Positions 35,072 through 43,651 of a stretch of DNA of 64,000 nt are shown here, in pieces (the first letter of the stretch is position 1; the number at the start of each line of letters is the position of its first letter). Both the position numbers and the translations under genes were made by a program. The stretch comes from CBDDIP01 sp965229005 (GTDB taxonomy: Bacteria; Actinomycetota; Acidimicrobiia; Acidimicrobiales; Ilumatobacteraceae), in assembly GCA_965229005.1 (NCBI GenBank), contig CBDDIP010000002.1:3750826-3814825 (forward strand), given 5' to 3'. The notes beneath the pieces are model-generated. The model ran no database searches and was not told where the DNA came from. It worked only from the letters and a program-made list of their open reading frames with translations.

Positions 35072-36483
35072 CCATCAGCGACCACATCACACGAGTGTGG
35101 GATGACGACATCGTCCCCACGTTGTTCGAGTACATCCGCATCCCGAACGTGTCGAAGGCGTTCGACCCGGAGTGGCGCGAGCACGGGCACATGGCCCGCG
35201 CGGTCGAACTGGTGCGGACGTGGTGCGAGGCGCGCGACATCGTCGGGCTCACCGTCGAGGTGGTCGAGCTGGACGGGCTGACGCCGATCATCTTCATGGA
35301 GGTGCCCGCGTTCCTGCCCGAGCAGCACACCGCGTCCGTCGACGACACCGTCCTGCTCTACGGCCACCTCGACAAGCAGCCGGAGATGACCGGTTGGCGC
35401 GACGACCTCGGCCCCTGGACACCGGTGCTCGAGGGCAACCGGTTGTACGGCCGCGGTGGTGCCGACGACGGATACGCCGCGTTCGCGAGCCTGCTGTCGA
35501 TCGAGGCGACGCAAGCCGCCGGCAAGCCGCACACCCGACTCGTGATCATCATCGAGGCCAGCGAGGAGAGCGGCAGTCCCGACCTCCCCGCATACCTCGT
35601 CGCCCTCAAGGAGCGCATCGGCACGCCGAGCCTCGTGCTCTGCCTCGACAGCGGGTGCATGGACAACGAACGGCTCTGGGTCACCACGTCGCTGCGCGGC
35701 ATCGCTGCCGGCACGTTGCGCGTCGACGTGCTCGAGGAGGGCATCCACAGCGGCGAGGGCAGCGGCGTCGTGCCGTCGTCGTTCCGCATCATCCGCGAGC
35801 TCCTCGATCGGATCGAGGACAGCATCGACGGCCGGATCCTGCTGCCGCAGCTGCACGTCGAGATCCCCGCCGATCGACGCCAGCAGGCGGTGGACACGGC
35901 GTCCGAGTTCCGCATCGCCGGCAACTACCCGTGGGCCGGCAGCACCGAGCCAGTGGTCGACGACCCCGCCGACCAGCTGATCGGCCGGACGTGGCTGCCG
36001 ACGCTCAGCTACACCGGCATGGACGGCATCCCCCCGGTGGCCATCGCCGGCAACGTCACCCGCCCGTTCACCTCCCTGCACCTCAGCTTCCGCCTCCCGC
36101 CGACGTGCGACTGCGACAAGGCGCTGGCAGCGATCGACGACGCGCTCACCGCCGACCCGCCGTCCGGCGCGACGGTGCAGTTCCTCAACGGGCACGCCGC
36201 CCCGGGCTGGAACGCGCCGACGTTCGCGCCGTGGCTGCAGACCGCGCTCGACGAGGCGTCCACGGACGCCTTCGGACGCCCGTCGCGGGCCTTCGGTGAG
36301 GGCGGCACGATCCCGTTCATGGGCATGCTCGGCGAGATGTTCCCGGCCGCCCAGTTCGTGATCACCGGCGCACTCGGCCCGGGCAGCAACGCCCACGGTC
36401 CGAACGAGTTCCTCGACGTGCCGACCGCTCGCAAGGTGACGATGGTGCTCTCCGGCCTGTTGCCCGCCCACGCCACCCGGTAG
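35068..36483 (+). CDS. M20-family metallopeptidase (dipeptidase/carboxypeptidase)
   Basis: A 471-residue zinc peptidase. Metal ligand motifs are LLYGHLDKQPE (His and Asp), RGGADDGYAAF (bridging Asp), EASEESGSPD (catalytic Glu and ligand Glu), CLDSG (Asp) and GSNAHGPNEFLD at the C-terminus (His). The dimerisation domain sits in the middle. The length fits the larger cytosolic M20A-like dipeptidases. The GTG start overlaps the stop of the nitronate monooxygenase gene, so they are translated together; the two activities have no known joint pathway. Confidence 0.92.
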   Translation: MTISDHITRVWDDDIVPTLFEYIRIPNVSKAFDPEWREHGHMARAVELVRTWCEARDIVGLTVEVVELDGLTPIIFMEVPAFLPEQHTASVDDTVLLYGHLDKQPEMTGWRDDLGPWTPVLEGNRLYGRGGADDGYAAFASLLSIEATQAAGKPHTRLVIIIEASEESGSPDLPAYLVALKERIGTPSLVLCLDSGCMDNERLWVTTSLRGIAAGTLRVDVLEEGIHSGEGSGVVPSSFRIIRELLDRIEDSIDGRILLPQLHVEIPADRRQQAVDTASEFRIAGNYPWAGSTEPVVDDPADQLIGRTWLPTLSYTGMDGIPPVAIAGNVTRPFTSLHLSFRLPPTCDCDKALAAIDDALTADPPSGATVQFLNGHAAPGWNAPTFAPWLQTALDEASTDAFGRPSRAFGEGGTIPFMGMLGEMFPAAQFVITGALGPGSNAHGPNEFLDVPTARKVTMVLSGLLPAHATR

Positions 36484-36514
36484 TTTCCGGGTCGACACGA
36501 CCAGGGGGCTTGTG

Positions 36515-37648
36515 ATGTCTGATGTGACCATCGACGGATTCGTCGATCCGCGGTTCGAATCGGTGCGCGACACGTTGGCCGGCAGCATCGCTGCCGGACT
36601 CGACGTCGGTGCCAGCGTGTGCGCAACCATCGAGGGCGAGGTGGTCGTCGACATCTGGGGCGGGCACACGGACGAGGCGAAGACCACGCCGTGGCAGGGC
36701 GACACGATCATCAACGTGTGGAGCACGACCAAGACGATGCTGGCCCTGTCGGCACTGATCCTGGCCGACCGTGGCGAGATCGACCTCCACGCGCCGGTGG
36801 CGAAGTACTGGCCGGAGTTCGCCGCCAACGGCAAGGAGGGCATCGAGGTGCGCCACCTGCTCAGCCACACGGCCGGACTGTCCGGGTGGGAGGAGCCGAT
36901 GCAGATCGACGACCTCTACGACTGGGATCTCGCCTGCGCGCGCCTCGCTGCTCAGGCACCGTGGTGGGAGCCGGGCACCGCGTCGGGCTACCACGCCGTC
37001 ACCGAGGGCTACCTCGTCGGTGAGGTCATCCGCCGTGCCAGTGGCGTGTCGATGGGCGAGTTCTTCCGACGCGAGGTCGCCGAGCCACTCGGGCTCGACT
37101 TCCACATCGGGACGCCGCCCGAGTGCGACGACCGGATCGCGCTCGTCATCCCTCCCCCGCCGCTCGACTTCAGCGGTGCCAGCTCCGAGCTGGCGGAGAA
37201 GATGATGAACCCGCCGCTGGATGCCACCGTCTCGCACACCATCCCATGGCGACGCGCCGAGATCCCTGCGGCGAACGGTCACGGCAACGCACGCTCAGTG
37301 GCGCTGGCGCAGTCGATCATCTCCAACGAGGGCACGCTCAACGGGCACACCTTCCTGTCGGCAGCCGGCGTGGACGCGCTGTTCGAGCAGCAGTCCTACG
37401 GCACCGACCTCGTGCTCGGGACACCGATCCGCTTCGGCATGGGCTACGGGCTGAACAGCGCCGAGATGCCCCTGAGCGTCAACCCGCGCACGTGCTTCTG
37501 GGGTGGGTGGGGCGGTTCCATCGTCGTCAACGACGTCGACGCGCACATCACGTTCAGCTACGTGATGAACAAGATGGGCGAGGGCACCACCGGCGACCTG
37601 CGCGGCGGCGGGCTGCTCTTCGCCTTCATGGCCGGCCTGGCCGGCTGA
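36515..37648 (+). CDS. Serine hydrolase, class C beta-lactamase/esterase family (paralogue 2)
   Basis: A 377-residue paralogue of the protein at 2023. The nucleophile motif is S70-T-T-K73 (VWSTTKT), the second motif lies in GTASGYHAVTEGYLVGE, and the C-terminal motif reads FWGGWGGS, with Trp where the first paralogue has HGGYGGS. The ATG at 36515 is chosen over the GTG at 36512 because of spacing from agggggc. No signal peptide. Tail to tail with a third paralogue at 37656. Confidence 0.88.
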   Translation: MSDVTIDGFVDPRFESVRDTLAGSIAAGLDVGASVCATIEGEVVVDIWGGHTDEAKTTPWQGDTIINVWSTTKTMLALSALILADRGEIDLHAPVAKYWPEFAANGKEGIEVRHLLSHTAGLSGWEEPMQIDDLYDWDLACARLAAQAPWWEPGTASGYHAVTEGYLVGEVIRRASGVSMGEFFRREVAEPLGLDFHIGTPPECDDRIALVIPPPPLDFSGASSELAEKMMNPPLDATVSHTIPWRRAEIPAANGHGNARSVALAQSIISNEGTLNGHTFLSAAGVDALFEQQSYGTDLVLGTPIRFGMGYGLNSAEMPLSVNPRTCFWGGWGGSIVVNDVDAHITFSYVMNKMGEGTTGDLRGGGLLFAFMAGLAG

Positions 37649-37655
37649 CCGCCGA

Positions 37656-38819
37656 TCACAGCGAATCGGCGACCTTCACCGCAGCGTCGACGAGACGCTG
37701 CGCCCGAAGATCACCAGCAAGGTTCTGTGCCATCTGGTTCATCGCGTACGCGAACGCCAGCTGGCGCTCGGGATGGGCGAACGCGACCGAGCCGCCCGCG
37801 CCCGGATGCCCGTAGGAGCCGACGCCGGAGAACGGGGTGAACCCGCCACTCGTCATGAAGCCCATGCCGAACGTGGTCGGCATCATCAAGCACAGGTCGA
37901 CCTCACCGTCGGGCGTGACGCACGTCCGGACGGCGTCACGAACCTCGTCGTCGAGCAGCTGCACGCCGTCGATCGGGCCCATCGTCGCTGCATAGACCTT
38001 GGCCAACGACGCGGCGTTGGTGATGCAATTGGCGGCCGGGATCTGCGCGGCGTGCACGTCGCGGCGGTTGAACGCACCCTCCTCGGCGAACGCGCCGTTG
38101 AGCATCAACGCCCGCCCGGCCCGGCTGTTCGGACCCATGAACTGCTCGAGCAGCGCTCGCACGGCGGGGTCCTCGTGTTCGGTGTTGATCGGCCGGCCGA
38201 CGAGCGGGGCGACGCGGCCCTCCTCGCTCTCGGGCAACCCGATCCACAGGTCGACGCCGAGCGGCTTGGAGATCTCCTCGCTGACGAACTGGCCGGGCGT
38301 GCGGCCGTCGACGCGACGGATGAGCTCTCCCGCCAGCCAGCCGTAGGTGAGCGCGTGGTAGCCGTGCCCGCTGGCGATCGGCCAATCGGGCGTGGTGTCG
38401 GCGAGGCGGCTCGTGATGGTGCCCCAGTCGAGCGCCTCGGCGAGCGTGATCGGTCCGTCGACGGAGATCAGTCCACACTGGTGGCTGAGCAGCTGGCGCA
38501 CCGTGGCATCGCCCTTGTCATGCGCGGCGAACTCCGGCCAGTGATCGCTGACCTTGTCGTCGTAGGACAGCAGACCGCGCTGCACGCACATCGCCACCGC
38601 GATGGCGGTGATCCCCTTGGTCGTGCTGAAGACGAGCTGCAACGTGTCGTGCGTGTACGGGCGATCGCCGTCGTCGTCGAACCGACCGCCGGCGAGGTCG
38701 ACCACCTTCACACCGTGGTGGTACACCGCCGTGGACGCACCGACGTCCTCACCGCTGTCGAGGTTGGCCTGGAAGGCCTCGGCGACGGGTTCCCATCCTG
38801 CTGCTACGTGCGCGCTCAT
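37656..38819 (-). CDS. Serine hydrolase, class C beta-lactamase/esterase family (paralogue 3)
   Basis: A 387-residue family member, more diverged than the other two. Motifs are S65-T-T-K68 (VFSTTKGI), GHGYHALTYGWLAGE and YGHPGAGGSVAF (HxG in place of KTG). No export signal. It is the last gene of a minus-strand run PPOX-larE-LLM-SDR-hydrolase with short gaps. Ends only seven bases from the stop of the convergent paralogue, as expected after a local duplication and inversion or independent recruitment. Confidence 0.87.
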   Translation of the reverse strand: MSAHVAAGWEPVAEAFQANLDSGEDVGASTAVYHHGVKVVDLAGGRFDDDGDRPYTHDTLQLVFSTTKGITAIAVAMCVQRGLLSYDDKVSDHWPEFAAHDKGDATVRQLLSHQCGLISVDGPITLAEALDWGTITSRLADTTPDWPIASGHGYHALTYGWLAGELIRRVDGRTPGQFVSEEISKPLGVDLWIGLPESEEGRVAPLVGRPINTEHEDPAVRALLEQFMGPNSRAGRALMLNGAFAEEGAFNRRDVHAAQIPAANCITNAASLAKVYAATMGPIDGVQLLDDEVRDAVRTCVTPDGEVDLCLMMPTTFGMGFMTSGGFTPFSGVGSYGHPGAGGSVAFAHPERQLAFAYAMNQMAQNLAGDLRAQRLVDAAVKVADSL

Positions 38820-38838
38820 GGAGCGGAACCGTATTGGG

Positions 38839-39675
38839 TCACTCGTGCCAATCGAGTGTCGAGCGCATGGCCGCGTCGAAGTCCTCGAAGGACAGCTGAT
38901 CCTTCACCGCGATCACCATCTCGGCGTCGGCGCCGACGGGGTGGCGCAGCTTCGGCGACTCCTCGGTGGCGGCGCGGTAGATCGCGTCGGCGACGAGCTG
39001 CGGATCAGCGGGCTCGCCGTTGACCAGCCGCCGTTGCGCCTCGCGGTACCGCCCGAAGCGTTGGTGCTCCGGGCTGCCGTCGACCATCGCTGCGGTGTAC
39101 GCGGCGTTGACGCCGAGTGCAGTCGCGAACTGGCCGGGCTCGATCACGTGGACCCGGATGCCCTGCTGCGACAGCTCGAAGTGGAGGCCTTCGCTCAGCG
39201 CCTCCACGGCGTGCTTGCTGGCTGCGTAGACGCCGCCGTAGGGCGGTGCGACGCGCCCGGCGAGCGAGCCGACGTTGACGATCGCCCCGCCGCCGGCGAC
39301 GAGCATGTGCGGCACCGCGGCGCGCACGACGCGCAGGACGCCATTGACGTTGGTGTCCATGATCCGGGCGATCTCGTCGTCGCTCGTCAGGTGGATCGGA
39401 CCGAGCAGCTCGATGCCGGCGTTGTTGACGACGATGTCGAGCGAGCCCGCAGCTTCGACGACGTGCGCCACGGCGGCCTCGACGCTGGCGTTGTCGAGCA
39501 CGTCGAGCTGGACGAGCTCCACCGACAGCCCAGCCGCCGAAGCGGCGTCGCGCAGCGGCCCGGCCTTGTCGAGGTTGCGCATCGAGGCGAACACCCGGTG
39601 CCCGTTGCCGGCGAACGTCAGCGCCGCCAGTTGCCCGAACCCGCTGCTGCACCCGGTGATGAGCACCGACGCCAT
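38839..39675 (-). CDS. Short-chain dehydrogenase/reductase
   Basis: A 278-residue classical SDR. TGCSSGFGQLAAL binds the nucleotide, NNAG follows, and the catalytic residues lie in VGSLAG and VYAASKHAVEAL (Y-x3-K). The ASMRNLDKA after the second strand suggests NADP(H). The ATG shares its A with the stop of the upstream LLM oxidoreductase (TGATG). The substrate is unknown; SDRs next to LLM flavin proteins often act on hydroxy-steroids or lipids. Confidence 0.88.
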   Translation of the reverse strand: MASVLITGCSSGFGQLAALTFAGNGHRVFASMRNLDKAGPLRDAASAAGLSVELVQLDVLDNASVEAAVAHVVEAAGSLDIVVNNAGIELLGPIHLTSDDEIARIMDTNVNGVLRVVRAAVPHMLVAGGGAIVNVGSLAGRVAPPYGGVYAASKHAVEALSEGLHFELSQQGIRVHVIEPGQFATALGVNAAYTAAMVDGSPEHQRFGRYREAQRRLVNGEPADPQLVADAIYRAATEESPKLRHPVGADAEMVIAVKDQLSFEDFDAAMRSTLDWHE

Positions 39676-40730
39676 CAGGCGTTGTCGACGATCTCTCGCA
39701 GGGTCTCGATGGCCTGCACCGGGTTGGGGCCGACGGGGTTGACGGACAGGACGGTGACGCCGGCTTCCTTGTAGGCGCCGATCCGCTCCTTGATCCAGCT
39801 CTTCGGCCCGACGAGGTTGGACAGTTCCAGCCACTCTGCGGGCACGCGTGCGGCCGCCTCGTCCTTCTTGCCCTCGAGGTAGAGGTCCTGGATGTCCACG
39901 GCCTCCTGCTCGTAGCCGTAGGCGCGACAGATGTCGTTGTAGAAGTTCTTGCCGCGCGCACCCATGCCGCCGACGTACAGCGCCGTGCTCGGGCGGGAGA
40001 AGTCGAGCAGCTTGTGCTTGGCCTCGCCGACGAGCGAATCGTCGATGGCCAGCATGCCGCCGGCCGAGATGTCGAGCCGCTTCATCGACGGATCGCGCTT
40101 GGCGAGTCCGGCCTTCAGCTGGTCGCCCCACACCTGCTGGTACTTGTCGGGGATGAACATGATCGGCAACCAGCCGTCGGCGAGCTCGGCCGTGGCAGTG
40201 ACGCTGAGGCCCTTGAGGCTGGCCCACCAGATCGGGATGTCGCTGCGCACGGGGTGGTTGATCAGCTTCAACGGCTTGCCCAGCCCGGTGCCCTGACCGT
40301 CGGGCAGCGGCACGTCGACCGTCTGGCCGTGGTACTCGAACTTCTCCTCCCGCTTCCAGATCATGCGGCAGGCCTCGATGTACTCCTTGATGCGCTGCAT
40401 CGGCTTCTCGTACGGCACGCCGTGGAAGCCCTCGATCACCTGCGGGCCACTGGCACCGAGGCCGAGGATGAACCGGCCGTCGCTGACGTAGTCGCAACCG
40501 GCGGCGGTCATCGCCATCAACGCCGCTGTGCGCGAGTAGACGTTGACGATGCCGGTGCCGATCTCCACCCGCTCGGTCTTGGCAGCCAGGTAGCCGACCT
40601 GGCTGATCGCGTCGTAGCTGTACGCCTCCGCGATCCACACCTGATCGAGGCCCGCCTTCTCCAGTTCCACGACGCGCTGCACCGCTTCTTTGAACCCGCC
40701 GGAGTAGTTGATCATCATCGAGAGCTTCAT
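39675..40730 (-). CDS. LLM-class F420-dependent oxidoreductase
   Basis: A 351-residue luciferase-like TIM-barrel oxidoreductase. It starts MKLSMMINYSGGFKEAV, has the VWIAEAYSYDAISQVGYLA and ERVEIGTGIVNVYSR segments and GRFILGLGASGPQVIEGFHG, a pattern typical of F420-dependent actinobacterial members. It would use reduced or oxidised F420, consistent with fbiC in this window. It is translationally coupled to the SDR downstream and 11 bases from larE upstream. Confidence 0.88.
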   Translation of the reverse strand: MKLSMMINYSGGFKEAVQRVVELEKAGLDQVWIAEAYSYDAISQVGYLAAKTERVEIGTGIVNVYSRTAALMAMTAAGCDYVSDGRFILGLGASGPQVIEGFHGVPYEKPMQRIKEYIEACRMIWKREEKFEYHGQTVDVPLPDGQGTGLGKPLKLINHPVRSDIPIWWASLKGLSVTATAELADGWLPIMFIPDKYQQVWGDQLKAGLAKRDPSMKRLDISAGGMLAIDDSLVGEAKHKLLDFSRPSTALYVGGMGARGKNFYNDICRAYGYEQEAVDIQDLYLEGKKDEAAARVPAEWLELSNLVGPKSWIKERIGAYKEAGVTVLSVNPVGPNPVQAIETLREIVDNA

Positions 40731-40741
40731 GGCGCCCGACG

Positions 40742-41551
40742 TTAGGTGAGGGAGGTGGCTCCGGACGGATTGAGGTTGCCGGAGCGGAAGCCGGCGAGGT
40801 CGAGCGTGACGTAGCGGTAGCCGCAACCGGTGAGCGCGGCGACGATCGCCTCCCGTCGTTCGACGACCAGCGCGAAGTCCGACGGCTCGACCTCGATGCG
40901 TGCGGTGTCGTCGTAGTGGCGCACGCGCAGCTGGCGCAGGCCGAGGCGGCGCAGCTCGGACTCGGCCCGGTCGATGCGCGACAGCAGCCCGACGGACACC
41001 TCGGTGCCGTACGGGATGCGGCTGGCGAGGCAGGCGGCGGCGGGCTTGTCCCACGTGCGCAACCCCATGGCGTGCGATGCGGCGCGCAGCTCGGCCTTCG
41101 TGAACTCGGCGGTGACGAGCGGGAACAGCGCACCGCGTTCACCGGCGGCTCGCTGACCGGGGCGGTGGTCGCCGAGGTCGTCGAGGTTCACCCCGAGCAC
41201 CACGGTTGCGCCGCGCTCGGCAGCGATCGGCGCGACGACGTCGAGCAGCTCGGCCTTGCAGTGGTAGCAACGATCGAGGTCGTTGACCCGATACGCGGCG
41301 CGGGCCATCTCGTCGGTGTGCACCGCCTGCCAGTGCAGGCCCCACTCGGCGGCGAGCTCCTTGCACTCGACCTCCTCGTCGCCGGCCAGCGACGGCGAGA
41401 TCGCCGTGACGGCGAGCGACCGGTCACCCAGGACGCGATGTGCGACGGCGGCGAGGAAGGCGCTGTCGGCACCGCCGCTGAAGGCGACGACGACGCTGCC
41501 CAGCCTCGTCAGCTCCGCCTCGAGCGCGGCGACCTTCTGCTCGAGTGACAT
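40742..41551 (-). CDS. larE: ATP-dependent sacrificial sulfur transferase LarE
   Basis: A 269-residue PP-loop enzyme. The SGGADS loop (25-30) binds ATP, RCYHCKAELL follows, and C174 in AACLASRIPYGT matches the sacrificial cysteine of Lactobacillus LarE. In lactate racemase maturation LarE adds sulfur to a carboxylated nicotinic-acid nucleotide to make the nickel-pincer cofactor. Neither larA, larB nor larC lies in the window, so the client enzyme is elsewhere or different. Sits in a minus-strand run between a PPOX gene and an LLM oxidoreductase. Confidence 0.85.
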   Translation of the reverse strand: MSLEQKVAALEAELTRLGSVVVAFSGGADSAFLAAVAHRVLGDRSLAVTAISPSLAGDEEVECKELAAEWGLHWQAVHTDEMARAAYRVNDLDRCYHCKAELLDVVAPIAAERGATVVLGVNLDDLGDHRPGQRAAGERGALFPLVTAEFTKAELRAASHAMGLRTWDKPAAACLASRIPYGTEVSVGLLSRIDRAESELRRLGLRQLRVRHYDDTARIEVEPSDFALVVERREAIVAALTGCGYRYVTLDLAGFRSGNLNPSGATSLT

Positions 41552-41561
41552 GCGCTGGACG

Positions 41562-42044
41562 CTATCCAGCAGCCGACCACGTCGACAGGGTGCCCTGGCC
41601 GGACATCATGAGCGAACCGGGCATCACGCGAAGGCGGTGCGGCGCCAACCGCAGGACGCCGAAGCCGGGCGCCTGAGCGTCGGTCCAGCCGGGGATGATC
41701 TTCGGGTCGTAGCCCACTGGCGCCGGCCCGTTGGCGAAGCGGTCCCATCCGGCCTGACGGCCCTCGGCGGTGTCGTCCCAGCTGGTGTTGCACTCGGCGG
41801 TGCACGTGTCGTGGTCCGGTGCCCAGTAGGTCAGGCTGATCTCCGACTGCACGGCCAGGTTCTTCGCCTTGTACGACAGCGGCGACGTGGCGATCCATCC
41901 CGTCAGATCGGTGCCGTCCCACTCCCAGATCGGGTGCAGGACGCGGGTGCGTGGCAACCCCGCACCATCGACGGTGGCGACGGTGCACCACACGATGCGG
42001 TGGGCCATCGAGACGAACGCGGGGGCGACTTCAGCGAGATCCAT
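41562..42044 (-). CDS. Pyridoxamine 5'-phosphate oxidase-like FMN/F420-binding split-barrel protein
   Basis: A 160-residue split-barrel protein: VWCTVATVDGAGLPRTRVLHPIWEW is the start of the FMN-binding barrel, KAKNLAVQSEISLTYW the second part and GFGVLRLAPHRLRV the end. No phosphate-binding signature of true PdxH is seen, so a flavin or F420 reductase of the PPOX class is more likely. ATG 42044 is used; an in-frame ATG at 42083 would add 13 residues. First gene of the minus-strand run that includes larE. Confidence 0.75.
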   Translation of the reverse strand: MDLAEVAPAFVSMAHRIVWCTVATVDGAGLPRTRVLHPIWEWDGTDLTGWIATSPLSYKAKNLAVQSEISLTYWAPDHDTCTAECNTSWDDTAEGRQAGWDRFANGPAPVGYDPKIIPGWTDAQAPGFGVLRLAPHRLRVMPGSLMMSGQGTLSTWSAAG

Positions 42045-42075
42045 GGGCACAGTCCAGCACAATTGAGCCGGGTCC

Positions 42076-42103
42076 CTGATCACGGGCCGACGCCCGTGAT
42101 CAG
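42076..42103. promoter_or_regulatory. Perfect 12-bp inverted repeat between divergent PPOX and ECF sigma genes
   Basis: CTGATCACGGGC (42076-42087), a four-base loop, then GCCCGTGATCAG (42092-42103). It lies between two divergent starts (42044 and 42181), where a terminator is not expected, so an operator controlling one or both genes is the likelier reading; a stem-loop in a leader is possible. Confidence 0.5.
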
Positions 42104-42180
42104 CGGTGATATCTGATCGCTGTCACGCCATCGGCGATCGCGGCTTCCGCCTGCTCCGTTCTCGATGCACCATCGAGCAC

Positions 42181-42717
42181 ATGAAGCAGACGGTGCCCTC
42201 CACCCCCATTTCGACCACGGATCCCACGTTCGATCCGGCCCGCATGTACAACGAGCTCCACCCCTTGGTGCGCACGGCGGTGCGCCAGGTGCTGGGCAAC
42301 GTCGACGAGGTCGACGACATCACCCACGAGGTCTTCCTGCGCATGTGGAAGGCGATGCAGGCGGGCGGCGGACCGCAGGTCTCGCAGTCCGGCTACGCCT
42401 GGCAAGTTGCTCGCAACACGGCGATCTCGCACCTGCGCCAGCACGTCCGGGCTCGCGCCCGCGACACGAGGTACGCCCAGCTGGCCGACGTCGAGCTGTC
42501 GGGTCGGCACAGCGACGACGATGTGCTCGTGCGGTCCGAGGTGATCAGCGTGCTGGCTGCTCTGCCCGAAGGGACGCGCGACCTGATGTGGGCGGCCGAC
42601 GTGGAGCACCGCGACCTCGCCAGCCTGGCCGACGAGCACGACACCACCCCCGGTGCGCTGGCCGCACACCTGTACCGCGCCCGCAAGGCGTGCCGCGCCA
42701 CCCTCCTCGCCAGCTGA
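42181..42717 (+). CDS. ECF-type RNA polymerase sigma factor
   Basis: A 178-residue sigma-70 family protein. Region 2 spans PLVRTAVRQVLGNVDEVDDITHEVFLRMWKAMQ, the YAWQVARNTAISHLRQHVRARARD tail of region 2 follows, and region 4 shows VLAALPEGTRDLMWAADVEHRDLASLADEHDTTPGALAAHLYRARKACRATL. ATG 42181 is chosen over an upstream ATG at 42106 because region 2 then starts at a normal distance. No anti-sigma factor gene follows; the next gene is an MBL hydrolase. Possible autoregulation through the palindrome upstream is inference. Confidence 0.85.
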   Translation: MKQTVPSTPISTTDPTFDPARMYNELHPLVRTAVRQVLGNVDEVDDITHEVFLRMWKAMQAGGGPQVSQSGYAWQVARNTAISHLRQHVRARARDTRYAQLADVELSGRHSDDDVLVRSEVISVLAALPEGTRDLMWAADVEHRDLASLADEHDTTPGALAAHLYRARKACRATLLAS

Positions 42718-42757
42718 TCGTTCGAGCGGTGCCGACTCGCTCGGTACGATCCCGCGG

Positions 42758-43645
42758 GTGACGGACACCACCCAACGTTGGACCATTGGTTCGGCCACGC
42801 TCACCGCGCTGGTCGAGGCCGAGAGCGTCGGCATCCCGGCCCAGTTCTTCTTCCCCGCGGCCAACCACGACGACCTCACCGGGCACGACTGGTTCGCCGA
42901 GCTCGACGGCGCGCTGGCGCCCGACGGTTCGATGGCGATGCGCGTCCAGGCGTTCGTCATCGAGATGGGTGGACGCACCGTGTTGGTCGACCCGTGCGTC
43001 GGCAACCACAAGCGACGCACGTTGCCGTTCTGGAACGAGTTGCAGCTGCCATGGCTCGACCGCTTCCACGACGCCGGGTTCCGCACCGACGCGATCGATC
43101 TCGTGGTGCACACCCACCTCCACGAGGACCACCTCGGCTGGGACACGCACCTCGTCGACGGCCAGTGGGTGCCGACGTTCCCGACGGCCCGCCACGTCTA
43201 CGTCGACGAGGAGCTGGCGTTCGCCGCGCGTGAGGATCGTCGCACCGGCCAGGACCCGTACGGCGATTCCATCCTGCCGATCCTCGATGCCGGCCTCGGC
43301 GACGTCGTGGTCGCCGACGCCGACCTCGGTGGTGGCTTCCGTCTGGTGTCGACGCCGGGCCACACACCCGGCCACGTCTCGTTGGCGGTCGACGCCGGTG
43401 GCGACGGGCTCGTGATCAGCGGCGACCTGCTGCACCACCAGCTGCAGCTGGCCAACCCGTCGATCGCCGAGGTGGCCGACTGGGACGTCGAGCTGGCCAG
43501 GCGCACTCGTTCGGCGTTCTTCGACGAGCACGCCACACGCGGCACGATCGTCGCCGGGACCCACTTCCCCATCGATCCCGTCGGGCGATTCGAGCCCAAC
43601 GGTGCGGCGTGGCGGTTCCGACCGGACGCCGGCACGGACGTCTGA
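42758..43645 (+). CDS. MBL-fold metallo-hydrolase
   Basis: A 295-residue metallo-beta-lactamase fold enzyme. The metal-binding HxHxDH is H120-L-H122-E-D124-H125, followed by the STPGHTPGHVSL His segment, SGDLLHH Asp and GTHFPI His. Resembles AHL-lactonase or generic glyoxalase-II-like hydrolases. GTG start at 42758, 40 bases after the sigma factor. Substrate unknown. Confidence 0.9.
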   Translation: MTDTTQRWTIGSATLTALVEAESVGIPAQFFFPAANHDDLTGHDWFAELDGALAPDGSMAMRVQAFVIEMGGRTVLVDPCVGNHKRRTLPFWNELQLPWLDRFHDAGFRTDAIDLVVHTHLHEDHLGWDTHLVDGQWVPTFPTARHVYVDEELAFAAREDRRTGQDPYGDSILPILDAGLGDVVVADADLGGGFRLVSTPGHTPGHVSLAVDAGGDGLVISGDLLHHQLQLANPSIAEVADWDVELARRTRSAFFDEHATRGTIVAGTHFPIDPVGRFEPNGAAWRFRPDAGTDV

Positions 43646-43651
43646 CGCAGC

